The translations under genes were made by a program, and so were the position numbers. The notes below the pieces were generated by a model. It saw only the letters and a list, made by a program, of their open reading frames with translations, did no database searches and was not told the origin of the DNA. From Flavobacterium psychrophilum (GTDB lineage: Bacteria; Bacteroidota; Bacteroidia; Flavobacteriales; Flavobacteriaceae): DNA of 64,000 nucleotides. Positions 1 through 9,157 of the stretch are shown here, piece by piece. The stretch is taken from assembly GCA_945860385.1 (NCBI GenBank), contig CAMAQD010000002.1:1-64000 (forward strand), in the 5' to 3' direction. Position 1 is the stretch's first letter. Every line of letters begins with the position of its first letter.

Positions 1-501
1 CTATCGGTGATGTTGAGTGTGGTCAAAGATTTTCCGGATTATCAATTTGTTATTGCCGGGGCGCCCAGTCAGGAATTTTCTTTTTATGAGGGTTTTATCA
101 CCAATGAAAATATCAAATTTGTTTCTAACAAAACCTATGATTTGTTGAGTAATGCCACAGCAGCATTGGTAACTTCGGGAACGGCAACCCTAGAAACTGC
201 TCTTTTTAAAGTTCCCGAAGTGGTTTGTTATAAAGGGAGTTCAATATCTTACCAAATAGCCAAACGCATCATTACCCTAAAATACATTTCGCTTGTTAAT
301 CTGATTATGGATGAGGAAGTGGTAACCGAATTGATTCAAGGAGATTGCAACACAAAACGCATTCGTGAGGAGTTGAAGAAGATTTTAGACTCCAATTATC
401 GCCAAAGGCTTTTGGAAAAATACGAGGTTTTAGAAGAAAAATTGGGAGGCATCGGTGCTAGTGAGAAAACCGCTAAGTTGATTGTGGGGGATCTGAAATA
501 A
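1..501 (+). CDS. lpxB: Lipid-A-disaccharide synthase, C-terminal part (5' end outside window)
   Basis: The open frame runs in from the window edge, so only about the last 166 residues are present. LpxB joins UDP-2,3-diacylglucosamine to lipid X to form the lipid A disaccharide, at the inner membrane in the Raetz pathway. The fragment resembles the C-terminal glycosyltransferase lobe of LpxB: a segment FVIAGAPS, then the TSGTATLE stretch near residue 60 (nucleotide-sugar pocket), then the conserved SLVNLIMD and ELIQGDC segments that form the swapped C-terminal helix region of the family. The end at 501 is a normal TAA. It converges on the large gene at 1057-8781, with a terminator hairpin between them. 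The family call is recognition from motifs and is fairly secure, although the catalytic N-terminal part cannot be checked. Confidence 0.88.
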   Translation, partial: LSVMLSVVKDFPDYQFVIAGAPSQEFSFYEGFITNENIKFVSNKTYDLLSNATAALVTSGTATLETALFKVPEVVCYKGSSISYQIAKRIITLKYISLVNLIMDEEVVTELIQGDCNTKRIREELKKILDSNYRQRLLEKYEVLEEKLGGIGASEKTAKLIVGDLK

Positions 502-660
502 TTTTATCTGATAGATGAATTTGGTCACCGAGAAATATTACAAATCCCTAGAATAATTCTCCAAATACCATTTTGTAAAAGTTAAAACCAATTTAGCATT
601 CAATCAGTGTTTTTTTATTGGTTAGCATCTATAAATTTTCATAGGCTATTCATACATTAT

Positions 661-704
661 ATGGGGCTTTGATGGGGCTTTGATGGGGCTTTGATGGGGC
701 TTTG
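661..704. repeat. 11-bp tandem repeat, four perfect copies
   Basis: Four identical head-to-tail copies of ATGGGGCTTTG start at 661, 672, 683 and 694. There are no spacers, so this is a minisatellite and not a CRISPR. The unit length is close to one helical turn. Perfect identity suggests recent expansion by slippage. Confidence 0.95.
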
Positions 705-725
705 GTACAGACTAGATTTTTTCGA

Positions 726-857
726 TGTCCCGTTCTGAAATAACTATAAAGATTATTGAATAAATCCAGCTTTAGCTATACAAATACAATTAATAATCCT
801 AAACTTACTATACATCTGCTTTTTCATAGTTCCGTTTTTTAACACACTTAGAGGACA
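726..857. mobile_element. Possible decayed insertion-sequence ends or small non-autonomous element
   Basis: The span begins TGTCCCGTTCTG and ends in GGACA read on the plus strand, so its outer ends form short inverted TGTCC repeats. Read on the minus strand, the right part contains an ATG followed by an AT-rich stretch that soon ends. A second copy of the left end, differing at two positions over CCCGTyCTrAAATAACTAT, occurs at 992-1010. This resembles leftover IS3-type termini, but no transposase is present and no target-site duplication was identified. It is a tentative call. Confidence 0.3.
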
Positions 858-864
858 GGATTAT

Positions 865-901
865 AAAAAAGTGGATGCTTATCATTTATCACCACTTTTT
901 T
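865..901. terminator. Intrinsic terminator, probably bidirectional, between convergent genes
   Basis: The inverted repeat AAAAAAGTGG (865-874) / CCACTTTTTT (892-901) has a 10-bp stem and a 17-nt loop. It carries A-runs on the left and T-runs on the right, so it can act in both directions between lpxB and the minus-strand giant gene. Confidence 0.65.
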
Positions 902-913
902 AGGGTACCACAA

Positions 914-990
914 CCATACACTATCCATACACTATCCATACTTCAGCCATACTTCAGCCATACTTCAGCCATACTTCATCCATATTTCTG
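914..990. repeat. 11-bp tandem repeat, seven units
   Basis: The units are CCATACACTAT twice (914, 925), CCATACTTCAG three times (936, 947, 958), CCATACTTCAT (969) and CCATATTTCTG (980). It is again an 11-bp period but with a different sequence from the array at 661-704. The graded divergence from centre to edges fits slippage expansion. Confidence 0.93.
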
Positions 991-1056
991 ACCCGTCCTA
1001 AAATAACTATTGTTCCCAACAGGATTTTCCATACAAAAAAGCACATTATTCCTTTC

Positions 1057-4000
1057 TTAGAATATAATTTTTTTAGTGATAGTTTGCCCGTTTTGCAACG
1101 TCACTTTTACTAATAAAGTTTGCGCGTTGGAAATTAAATGGAGTATTGATAATTCATTGCTGTTCACTTTATCTTTTTTGAATAGTAGTCTCCCCAAAAG
1201 GTCATAAACCACTACTTTGTCTATTGGTTCCACTTTTGAATTGACTTTTATTTGTTTGTTTTTATTGGAGACCAACACCTGATTATCGCCTGTTTCTAAA
1301 TCAATAGTACCCAAAGTTTTGTCCGTATATCGCAATACAAAACGGTCGTTGAAGGTACCCGCAGCCGTATTAAAAGTAAAAGGGCCACTTCGTAAATCAA
1401 AGATTGTGTTGGTCAATTTGTCTTCAATAAAAACTGCCTGATTGGTGAGTACGCCGTCTGTCTGATCAATCTTTATGGTGAAATCCCCATTGATTGTTGT
1501 TCTGAATCCCAGCGGTACTTGGTCATTTTCGTCAAATGGTAATGCACGGCCTTGGATTACTAAATTCTTTTCTTGGTTGATACTGTAAAAATCAACGAAT
1601 TCATTCCCATCAAAAGTTTCTCCATCAAAACGATTGTCGTATTGATTTGTAGCGTCCGTAATGTACCCCACTAATGTTTGTTTAAAAGCTCCTTGTGTAT
1701 TGGTCAAGTTCAACCATATACGGTGTTTTTCGAAAGTTGTAGATTTTGTTTTTGGATTTCTTGTTTTGAAAAACTGGGAATTGTCTAATACGGCAGGAAT
1801 TGGAGCGCTGCTTAGCCGCATACTGTTGTTAAATATTACGTTCCCATTCGCAAGTAAACTAGTAGTAAAAAAGGCTTGTCCTGCTGCAATTTTGCCATTT
1901 GGGACATTTGTATTAACACCGCCTGTACTGCCACTTGGAGCCATAGAAGTACCAACTCCTCCAAGTAAATTATAAGAAGCATAGTCATCCGAAGTATAGG
2001 CTTGAGCCCCTGTTCCCGGAGTGGCGCCATTTGCAATAATATCTGCACGTAATTGTAAATCGGTGTTGTGGGTCCAGAAATAAAGAGTGCCTTCAATAAC
2101 ACCTGCATTAGTATCTAAAAAATTATCTGCATCCATTGCAGACGGATAAGGATTTCCTATAAGATTTGAAGTTCCAATAAGATCTCCATTCCAATTAATA
2201 GGTACATTAATTATTCCATTATTTGGTTTGCCGAAAAAAGGAGCTGTGTAAAATCCTGGAGGTATTGCTGGTGATGGAGGTGGCGCGATTCCTCTAATAA
2301 TATATCCTTTACCGATGGTCATTGTATTTGAGGTATCTTCTTGTAACCAATCGTTTGTAACTGCATTAAAAGAAAAAAACTTGTTCGATTCCGTAAAAGG
2401 AGAAACTGCAAGTAATGTTTGCCCAACAACAGGCGATGACCAATAGGTATAATCAAATTCTCCAGCAGTAGTGTTGCTCTTATAAGTAATATTACCTGTA
2501 TTACTACCTGAATCATTAACTTGAACTAAACTTCCACTGTTTTCTATTGTTAAAACTCCATTTACTGTTAAGTCATTTTGAATTTTAATGTATTCATTTG
2601 GAGTAATAGTCAACGTTTTCCCAGAATTTACAACTACGCTACAAGCGTCAAAACTACCTAAACCTGGTGATGAAGTGTCGTAATTCGCACTGATTATTAC
2701 TAATTTATCTAATGTTGGTGTGCCATTTGTCCAAGAGCCATTCCAAGTTGTGGTTTCTCCATCAGTAATTTTCACTGCATTTGATGCTGCGTAACAAGTA
2801 TTTGTATTCTCTCTAATTTGACAATAGTATTGGTAATTAAGTACTGTAGCGATGTTTGAAATGTTTAAAGTAGCCGTTGTAGTTCCTGTATAAATTCCTC
2901 CATCATTTATAATTTCATTCCAACCAGTTTCGTTTGGTGCTGAAAATAACCATCGATAAGTCAATTCTTTTGAGTCAGCAGGAGAGGTTCCGTTATATCC
3001 TTCAGTACCAGCTACGGTTAAACTTGTCGCTTTACAAGTTGGCGTGTAGGATGGATGCGTTGTAACACTAGGTGGAGTTCCTGCAATAAAATTATAAGTG
3101 CCAATGTTAGAGTAGTCGTTATTACCACAATCAGCATAAGTATTACCTATAAAATCAATAATTTCCCAATCAGCATTTGCATAAGTTGTTGATGGAAGCG
3201 TGAGGGCTGTATTTTTCCTTCTAAAAGTTGCTCCATTAGTTTCTGTTGCAAAGATTGATAGTGATGATGTTGCCCAATTATCGCTTCCAAAAGTTCCCCA
3301 GCTGTCTATTTTGGTTGCACCATTAAATAATGCAATATGGTCATTCTCATTTGGTTTAAAGTTAACACCTAAATTTGCTGTACTTTGTACTGCCAATGAA
3401 CCATCTCCTCCAAGGCTTGTACATAAATCATCATCTCCAAAAGCAACAACATAGGTTGAACCAGAAGCCAAAGTCACATTACTTAAATTAAGTGGAGTAC
3501 CCGAATATGCGTTTCCGTTAGAAGCGGTATTAATAGAATATCCACTTAGGCTTTTAGAAACCCCAGTTCCGTTATAAATTTCTACATAAGTCAAGCCACC
3601 CCAATTAGCATCCGTCACTTCACTAATGAATAAATCCGAAGCGCCATTTCCTCCTTGACAAGATGTATTTAAATTATTAACTACTGTAAAATAATTAGTT
3701 GTCTGACAGCCAGTTGCCACAAACGTAGTAATTAAATTTCCTGATGTTGCGCCAGTTGGAACAAGAACTTTTATTTGGTTAGCTGATACTGGGATAACAG
3801 TGGCAGCGATTCCGCTGAGTGTTACTGTTGCTCCAGTTAAATTTGCTGCCGAATTGATGGTTATTTCTGTTCCCACGGGTCCTGAAGTTGGCGTAATGGT
3901 GTTTGTTATTGTAGAGCAAATTCCTGTTCCCTGTATCAAAAAAGTATAAGGATTTTCGTTGCTGTCATTGTTGGCAATAGAAACAATTGCGGTTCTAATT

Positions 4001-7000
4001 CCAGCATAAGTTGGAGCAAATGTAATAATAAAAGATGTGCTTGCACCTCCAATAATTGGAGTAGCAGGGACAGTACTTACAGTAAAATCTCCAGGATTAT
4101 CCCCGCCAATACTTACAAGGGGTGTTCCCGTTAAATTCAATGCTGCAATTCCCAAATTCTGAATTTCATAATCCTTTGTTGCCGGAGTACCACCAATACT
4201 TGTCTGCGCAAACAGAGTGTTGTTCAAACCATTTGCTGTTGGACTTCCGCTTAGAATATTATTTGTTCCTCCTGTTAGTCCTTTGATGTTGATTTCTCTG
4301 TTTCTGTTACCAGCAGAGATTTCATTAGTAGTTGACGGCACCATTGTTGTCAAACCACTTATGGTTAAAAAGCCTCCTCCTATTGCTGTCCCATTTGTCC
4401 ATTTAGTTCCATCCCATCTTGCCGAAATACAATTGCTTTCGGTTCCGTTTACATCTGCTGTGCCAGCAGTATATAAGCCGGTAAAGGAATATATTGGTGT
4501 AGTAAATGTTCCCGAAGAAGTTATAATCCAGTATTTTGAAAGAGAATCAATTGGAGAATCAATATTTGGATGAATTGCATCTTTTACTTGTACACCGTAA
4601 TAAGCCTGAGCGCTGAAAGTACCTGAACTAAAATTTATTGTTGCAGGCGCGTATTGAGCTCCATTTGGCAAAGTGTTTTCGCCTATATGCAAAGTATATG
4701 CTCCAAATGCATTTATTTTTTTTATCAACATTCCTGTTCCAACATCGGGATCAGAAATAACAAATCCATTAGCAGAACCTGTATTTGTTGCTGTCAAGCC
4801 CAAAGAGATGTCAAAATTTCCTAATGAAATCAAACCATTGGTCAGGTTTAAAGCCGTATTTATCGTAACTGCTGAACCCAATGTACAACCCACAACTGCG
4901 GCTTGACGATTCATTGTTAGTGTTCCTAAATTTAAATTATTAGCAAATTTTAAAGTACCTAAACTTCCTGTTCCTAACAAAGCTAGGTTTGAAGATATAC
5001 TTCCTTTGAAAGTTCCATTTGCTCCTATAATAGTATTTGATCTTCCTGCAGTTCCTAATGTTAATGTATTTCCATTAATATCAAAAACATTAGCCGCTGT
5101 TCCAAAATCAATAGAATCTCCTCCAGCTGATGGCGTTGTAATATTTAAACTTGTTGATAATCCTAATTGTACTGTAGTTGTTCCGCTTGCCGGGGTAAAT
5201 AATATTTTATTAAATGTTGGTGTACTTGAAGCAGTGATTTTTTGAGTTCCATTTTTAGTGAAAAATATAGCTCTGTCATTTGTATTAAAAGAATAACCTG
5301 TAGTTAAAATAATATCTCCCCCAATTTTCAAATCATCGCCATTTGCAAATCCTAAAGTTAAAGTTCCAGAAGATATTACATCATGGCCCACATTTAATGG
5401 CCCACCACAAGATACAGAACCCATATTTAAACCAGAACCTGCGTCTATAGTTAAATCGTAAATAATTTTTTGTTCCCCTAAATTGGCTGAATTAAAGTAA
5501 TTTAAAGTTGTCCCATTAGAAATCAGTACATTATCGGGAACTCCAACAGGAACTGTAGTTCCATTCCACTCAAAATTTCTATTATAGGTACCTCCTGAAT
5601 TGTATTTTAATAAAGAAAACACCCCATACCTAGGTGTGTTCCCTGTTATATAACCGTTGGCATTTATTTGTAGAATTCCATTGATTGTTGTTGCAGCTCC
5701 TGTTCCACAGTCAAAGGAGCCATTATCTAACAATAATGTCGTCTTATTGTCAAGGGTTAAAGTGCCAGGATTAATGATAGAAGTTGTGCTAGCACCAATT
5801 TTAAAAATCCCTCCTGCTACATTACTTGTTATAAAACGATTTCCTCCGCTCAAATTCAGATTTCCACCACCAGAAAGCGTAAGCGTTTGTCCGTTTAAAT
5901 CTATTGTACTTGTTGCGTGAGTGGATGACAATGACAATCCAGAACTTGCGGTTACATTAATAGCTGTTCCTGTTGCCGGTCTTAAAGTTCCACTGCCGGC
6001 TACAAATAAATAATTAAAAATTTCTGTGCCGCCACCACTAACCGTAAGTGTTTGAGTAATGTTGCCATTAAAAAATACCGCTCTATTATTTGGAGTAAAA
6101 GAAGCTGTTGATGCTCTGGTCCAGTTTCCTGTTAGATACAAATCGCCACTGGTTGCATTCAACGTTAAATTACCACTATTGATGCTTAAGTTTCCTGCCA
6201 AACCTCGGCTACTATTTGGCATTGTAAGTGTTGTGTTATTTTGAATGGTTACGTTTTTTGGAATTCCAGCACCTGCAGTTGTACCATTTCCTGTCCATTC
6301 ATTAGAAACACCATAAGTACCCGTTGTATTATAAACTAATGTCGAAGCACTATCATAAGTTGGAGCAGCAGTAACATTTCCACCACTATTTATCTGCAAA
6401 GTTCCAGTAATAGTGGGTGCGGTTGTTAAAGTAGTCGTGCCGTTGATGGTAAGATTATTAAAAGCAATTGGGGTGCCACCATTTATCGTGCCTGTTCCTG
6501 CAAAAACTACGTTGCCAACTGCCCCTGAAGTTACTGCTCCAGTATTCGTAAATGAACCACCAGTATTAATGGTTAGGGTACCTGCTTGAATCCAGGATAA
6601 AGTACCTGCATTGGAAATACTACCAGCTGAAACGGTAGCAGTACTAACCGTAAAGCTCAATATACCTGTACCTGATATTGAAATGGCAGTGGTAACGGCC
6701 ACTGCTCCAGTAGAACCAACTGCTAAACTACCTCCAGAAGGGATTGTTAAAGATGCAAATGGGGTGCCTGTAGTAGCACCTGTTGCATGTGTCATAACGT
6801 GAGTAATAGTAACTGTACTGTTTGCCAATGGCACGGAACCTCCCAACCAGTTTGAAGCAGTATTAATAGCTCCTGTACCTGAAGATATATAACCTAAAAA
6901 ATTAAAAGAAGGAATGGTTACAGAAGTAACAGGAGTTGGATTTGCCACCACAACATTTCCTGTAAAATTAACTCCTGTATTGGCAACAACCGCTGTTAAT

Positions 7001-8781
7001 TGAGAAGCACTAATAAAAGTAACCGAAGTAGCAGCAACACCGTTAATCGTTACCGTTGAATTAGACTGAAAATTCGTCCCATTAACAGTCATTGTTTGTC
7101 CTTTGAAGCCCGTATTGTTCGCTTGTCCTGTAACTCCAGTAATTGCAGTTGGAACTATAGATGTAACTGTTGGCATCAAAGATAAAGCAGTGTAAGAATA
7201 GTTGTTACCGCTGTTATCCGCATAATTTAATAAGGCATACGATTTATCCCCTTCACTAAGTGCCGCTATAGCAGACTGGCTCATAGTAGAACTGAAAATA
7301 TAATAATAAACAGTGGCTCCATCCGCTTGGACAGGAATAGTTAAAGTAACGTTTGTAGATGCTACAGTACCTGCTGCAGATATTGTAGAAGTGCCTGTTG
7401 AAAAATCATTGGAACCCGTTTTATACCTTACATAAAAATTTTCTTGTGATGAATTAGTTGCACTAATTGTAGCCGTTATCGTAGTAGTGCCATCATTATT
7501 TAAAGTTCTTTGTGAGCCAGTATTATGAGTTATTGTAACAGGCGCATTCGTTGTATAGCCAACATAATATCCAGTGCCATTATAACCATTGTCTTTCAAC
7601 ACAAATGTATAACGACCCACAGTATTCATATTGAATCCCATATCTGTTGAACCATTGTAAGTTGAACCATTTATGGCATCAACTGATCCCTGACCGACTC
7701 CGCCAAATGCCCATTTGTTTGTATAATTCCCTGTTGCACCGCAGCCTCCACCGGAGGTAAACAAAAATCCTGCACTACTGCCACCACTCATATTCAGTGG
7801 GGTTACATTACCACCTGAGGCTTGCACATTTACCGTAGTTACCCATTGCCCACGACCATCTGTTGGCGCTACAGCTGTTGTATTCACTTTTCTATATTGT
7901 AGCACTCGGTAATCCCCATAAGTACAGTTGGTGGGTTGAGAATACGCATTTATTTGCCCCACAAAGTTTACCCCATCACCTCCAAAGATATTCGTACTGG
8001 GATTACTGATAATCACATTACCAGAAGTCGCAGAAGTAAGACCCGTAGATGTTGCGGTAATAGTACACGTACTTGCTTGATCAAAAGCTACATTATTAAA
8101 AGTGGCAACTCCAGCAACCGCATTGGCTGTAAGCGTTCCGTTTATGGAGCCGGTGCCACTTGCTTTTGTGAGTGTCACCAATCCTGTAAATGAAGGAACA
8201 ACCGTACCTCCTGCATTTCTCCCTTCAACTGTGAAACTTGATAAAGGTGTTCCTGTTGTACCTGTAGATGGTACGTTTACTAAGACTAATTGAGTGGGTG
8301 TATCAGCATAGCCTGTCCAAGAAATATCATCGATTTTTATTTGAGCTCCAGAAGTTCTTAATTCTAAAACTACATTCCCAGTAATATTTATTGCTTGTGA
8401 ATAATTTACAACTACATCTGTTAAAGGAGAAACCGTTATTGTTGAACCTATTTGAACTCCATTAACCCAAACTTGAATACTTCGCGCATTTGTTCCTGTA
8501 AAGGCTCTCACATAATTAAAAGAAAGTGTTCCGATACCACCAGCGTAAGTCGGAGATGTTACAGTGCCAGAACCATTTGTACAGATTGCTTTCCCCGTTA
8601 TAGTCTGATCAGTTCTTGCTAATGTTGCCCCCCAAGTAACTCCATCTGTACCTGTCCAACTCCTAGCATTATAATTCGTTGAAGAAGCTGGAATATTTAA
8701 AAAGTTTTCTGAACCTTGGCCATAAGTCGCCCCAAACCCCACAAACAAAGCAACAGCAATCAATAGTAATTTTAATCTCAT
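1057..8781 (-). CDS. Giant T9SS-exported multidomain surface protein (2574 aa)
   Basis: Starts MRLKLLLIAVALFVGFGATYGQ, a clear Sec signal peptide. In order there are: a jelly-roll-like N-terminus (about 25-160); an invasin/Big-like Ig domain (about 164-260); an IPT/TIG domain (about 537-627); a very long Gly/Thr/Asn-rich beta-repeat region with recurring NLTINGTTTLTT-type segments (about 640-1380); a choice-of-anchor D-like domain (about 1500-1617); a second IPT/TIG (about 1624-1700); a lamin-tail-like domain with LFISEV and YVEIYNGTG (about 1710-1890); an Ig-like segment; and a C-terminal type A T9SS sorting domain (about 2497-2574, with VVVYDLLGRLLF). The expected location is the cell surface or secreted, through type IX secretion. 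The likely role is adhesion or matrix; no catalytic domain was recognised. It has its own promoter (8868-8898) and appears monocistronic. Confidence 0.88.
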   Translation of the reverse strand: MRLKLLLIAVALFVGFGATYGQGSENFLNIPASSTNYNARSWTGTDGVTWGATLARTDQTITGKAICTNGSGTVTSPTYAGGIGTLSFNYVRAFTGTNARSIQVWVNGVQIGSTITVSPLTDVVVNYSQAINITGNVVLELRTSGAQIKIDDISWTGYADTPTQLVLVNVPSTGTTGTPLSSFTVEGRNAGGTVVPSFTGLVTLTKASGTGSINGTLTANAVAGVATFNNVAFDQASTCTITATSTGLTSATSGNVIISNPSTNIFGGDGVNFVGQINAYSQPTNCTYGDYRVLQYRKVNTTAVAPTDGRGQWVTTVNVQASGGNVTPLNMSGGSSAGFLFTSGGGCGATGNYTNKWAFGGVGQGSVDAINGSTYNGSTDMGFNMNTVGRYTFVLKDNGYNGTGYYVGYTTNAPVTITHNTGSQRTLNNDGTTTITATISATNSSQENFYVRYKTGSNDFSTGTSTISAAGTVASTNVTLTIPVQADGATVYYYIFSSTMSQSAIAALSEGDKSYALLNYADNSGNNYSYTALSLMPTVTSIVPTAITGVTGQANNTGFKGQTMTVNGTNFQSNSTVTINGVAATSVTFISASQLTAVVANTGVNFTGNVVVANPTPVTSVTIPSFNFLGYISSGTGAINTASNWLGGSVPLANSTVTITHVMTHATGATTGTPFASLTIPSGGSLAVGSTGAVAVTTAISISGTGILSFTVSTATVSAGSISNAGTLSWIQAGTLTINTGGSFTNTGAVTSGAVGNVVFAGTGTINGGTPIAFNNLTINGTTTLTTAPTITGTLQINSGGNVTAAPTYDSASTLVYNTTGTYGVSNEWTGNGTTAGAGIPKNVTIQNNTTLTMPNSSRGLAGNLSINSGNLTLNATSGDLYLTGNWTRASTASFTPNNRAVFFNGNITQTLTVSGGGTEIFNYLFVAGSGTLRPATGTAINVTASSGLSLSSTHATSTIDLNGQTLTLSGGGNLNLSGGNRFITSNVAGGIFKIGASTTSIINPGTLTLDNKTTLLLDNGSFDCGTGAATTINGILQINANGYITGNTPRYGVFSLLKYNSGGTYNRNFEWNGTTVPVGVPDNVLISNGTTLNYFNSANLGEQKIIYDLTIDAGSGLNMGSVSCGGPLNVGHDVISSGTLTLGFANGDDLKIGGDIILTTGYSFNTNDRAIFFTKNGTQKITASSTPTFNKILFTPASGTTTVQLGLSTSLNITTPSAGGDSIDFGTAANVFDINGNTLTLGTAGRSNTIIGANGTFKGSISSNLALLGTGSLGTLKFANNLNLGTLTMNRQAAVVGCTLGSAVTINTALNLTNGLISLGNFDISLGLTATNTGSANGFVISDPDVGTGMLIKKINAFGAYTLHIGENTLPNGAQYAPATINFSSGTFSAQAYYGVQVKDAIHPNIDSPIDSLSKYWIITSSGTFTTPIYSFTGLYTAGTADVNGTESNCISARWDGTKWTNGTAIGGGFLTISGLTTMVPSTTNEISAGNRNREINIKGLTGGTNNILSGSPTANGLNNTLFAQTSIGGTPATKDYEIQNLGIAALNLTGTPLVSIGGDNPGDFTVSTVPATPIIGGASTSFIITFAPTYAGIRTAIVSIANNDSNENPYTFLIQGTGICSTITNTITPTSGPVGTEITINSAANLTGATVTLSGIAATVIPVSANQIKVLVPTGATSGNLITTFVATGCQTTNYFTVVNNLNTSCQGGNGASDLFISEVTDANWGGLTYVEIYNGTGVSKSLSGYSINTASNGNAYSGTPLNLSNVTLASGSTYVVAFGDDDLCTSLGGDGSLAVQSTANLGVNFKPNENDHIALFNGATKIDSWGTFGSDNWATSSLSIFATETNGATFRRKNTALTLPSTTYANADWEIIDFIGNTYADCGNNDYSNIGTYNFIAGTPPSVTTHPSYTPTCKATSLTVAGTEGYNGTSPADSKELTYRWLFSAPNETGWNEIINDGGIYTGTTTATLNISNIATVLNYQYYCQIRENTNTCYAASNAVKITDGETTTWNGSWTNGTPTLDKLVIISANYDTSSPGLGSFDACSVVVNSGKTLTITPNEYIKIQNDLTVNGVLTIENSGSLVQVNDSGSNTGNITYKSNTTAGEFDYTYWSSPVVGQTLLAVSPFTESNKFFSFNAVTNDWLQEDTSNTMTIGKGYIIRGIAPPPSPAIPPGFYTAPFFGKPNNGIINVPINWNGDLIGTSNLIGNPYPSAMDADNFLDTNAGVIEGTLYFWTHNTDLQLRADIIANGATPGTGAQAYTSDDYASYNLLGGVGTSMAPSGSTGGVNTNVPNGKIAAGQAFFTTSLLANGNVIFNNSMRLSSAPIPAVLDNSQFFKTRNPKTKSTTFEKHRIWLNLTNTQGAFKQTLVGYITDATNQYDNRFDGETFDGNEFVDFYSINQEKNLVIQGRALPFDENDQVPLGFRTTINGDFTIKIDQTDGVLTNQAVFIEDKLTNTIFDLRSGPFTFNTAAGTFNDRFVLRYTDKTLGTIDLETGDNQVLVSNKNKQIKVNSKVEPIDKVVVYDLLGRLLFKKDKVNSNELSILHLISNAQTLLVKVTLQNGQTITKKIIF

Positions 8782-9157
8782 AGTGAATAGTCTCTATTTT
8801 AATACTGGATGACATTGTTATCCATAAAAAAAAATAGATTAAGAGAAATCTGGTAGTTTAGGGTTCTCAAACTTACAGCTAAAGTGCTTCATTTCAAAAT
8901 TTTTAGATTATCAAATTATTAACAATTTTTGTCGATAAGTAACTTAATTATAACAAGTTGAAGATAAAACGATGATGAAATCGAATTTTAAGTAAATACT
9001 CTTTCGCAAATTGCGAAAATGGATGTAATACAAATATGATAAACGAAATAAGAAAGTGTTTTAAACCATTTTTCACAAAATGAAGCTCTTTTCCTTTTCT
9101 GCTCTTCAAATGCAAATGAATGTTTTTTTTGTTAATAAAAATATTACTTTTATCATT
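8782..9157. other. 376-bp divergent intergenic region
   Basis: This region holds the minus-strand promoter of the giant surface-protein gene and the upstream region of comEC. An in-frame ATG at 9080 would lengthen comEC by 26 residues, but the extension is unlike the family. I saw no other gene here. Confidence 0.7.
8868..8898 (-). promoter_or_regulatory. Bacteroidota-type promoter of the giant surface-protein gene
   Basis: On the minus strand a -33 element TTTG (8895-8898) is followed after 19 nt by TAAGTTTG (8868-8875), an exact match to TAnnTTTG. It lies about 87 bp upstream of the start codon. Confidence 0.65.

Larger units (their letters stand above)
502..1056. other. 555-bp non-coding region with repeats and possible IS remnants
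   Basis: No convincing gene lies here. The stretch holds two separate 11-bp tandem arrays (661-704 and 914-990), a terminator-like hairpin (865-901), and two similar 19-mers, CCCGTyCTrAAATAACTAT, at about 729-747 and 992-1010, one after each array. A span of about 132 bp from TGTCC at 726 to GGACA at 857 could be a decayed or non-autonomous insertion element. It separates the convergent lpxB and the T9SS-exported giant protein. Confidence 0.75.

Noticed and set aside
661..990. CRISPR-like repeat arrays
   Set aside because: The units are 11 bp and directly adjacent with no spacers, and no cas genes are in the window.
4217..4573. Plus-strand open frame of 118 codons opposite the giant surface protein
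   Set aside because: It is one of many antisense open frames caused by the Gly/Thr/Asn-rich repeats of the real gene; its Pro/Val-rich product has no domain and no promoter.
9145..9152. TACTTTTA as the comEC promoter
   Set aside because: It ends only 5 bp before the chosen start codon and its upstream TTTG is just 13 nt away, too close for the usual spacing.
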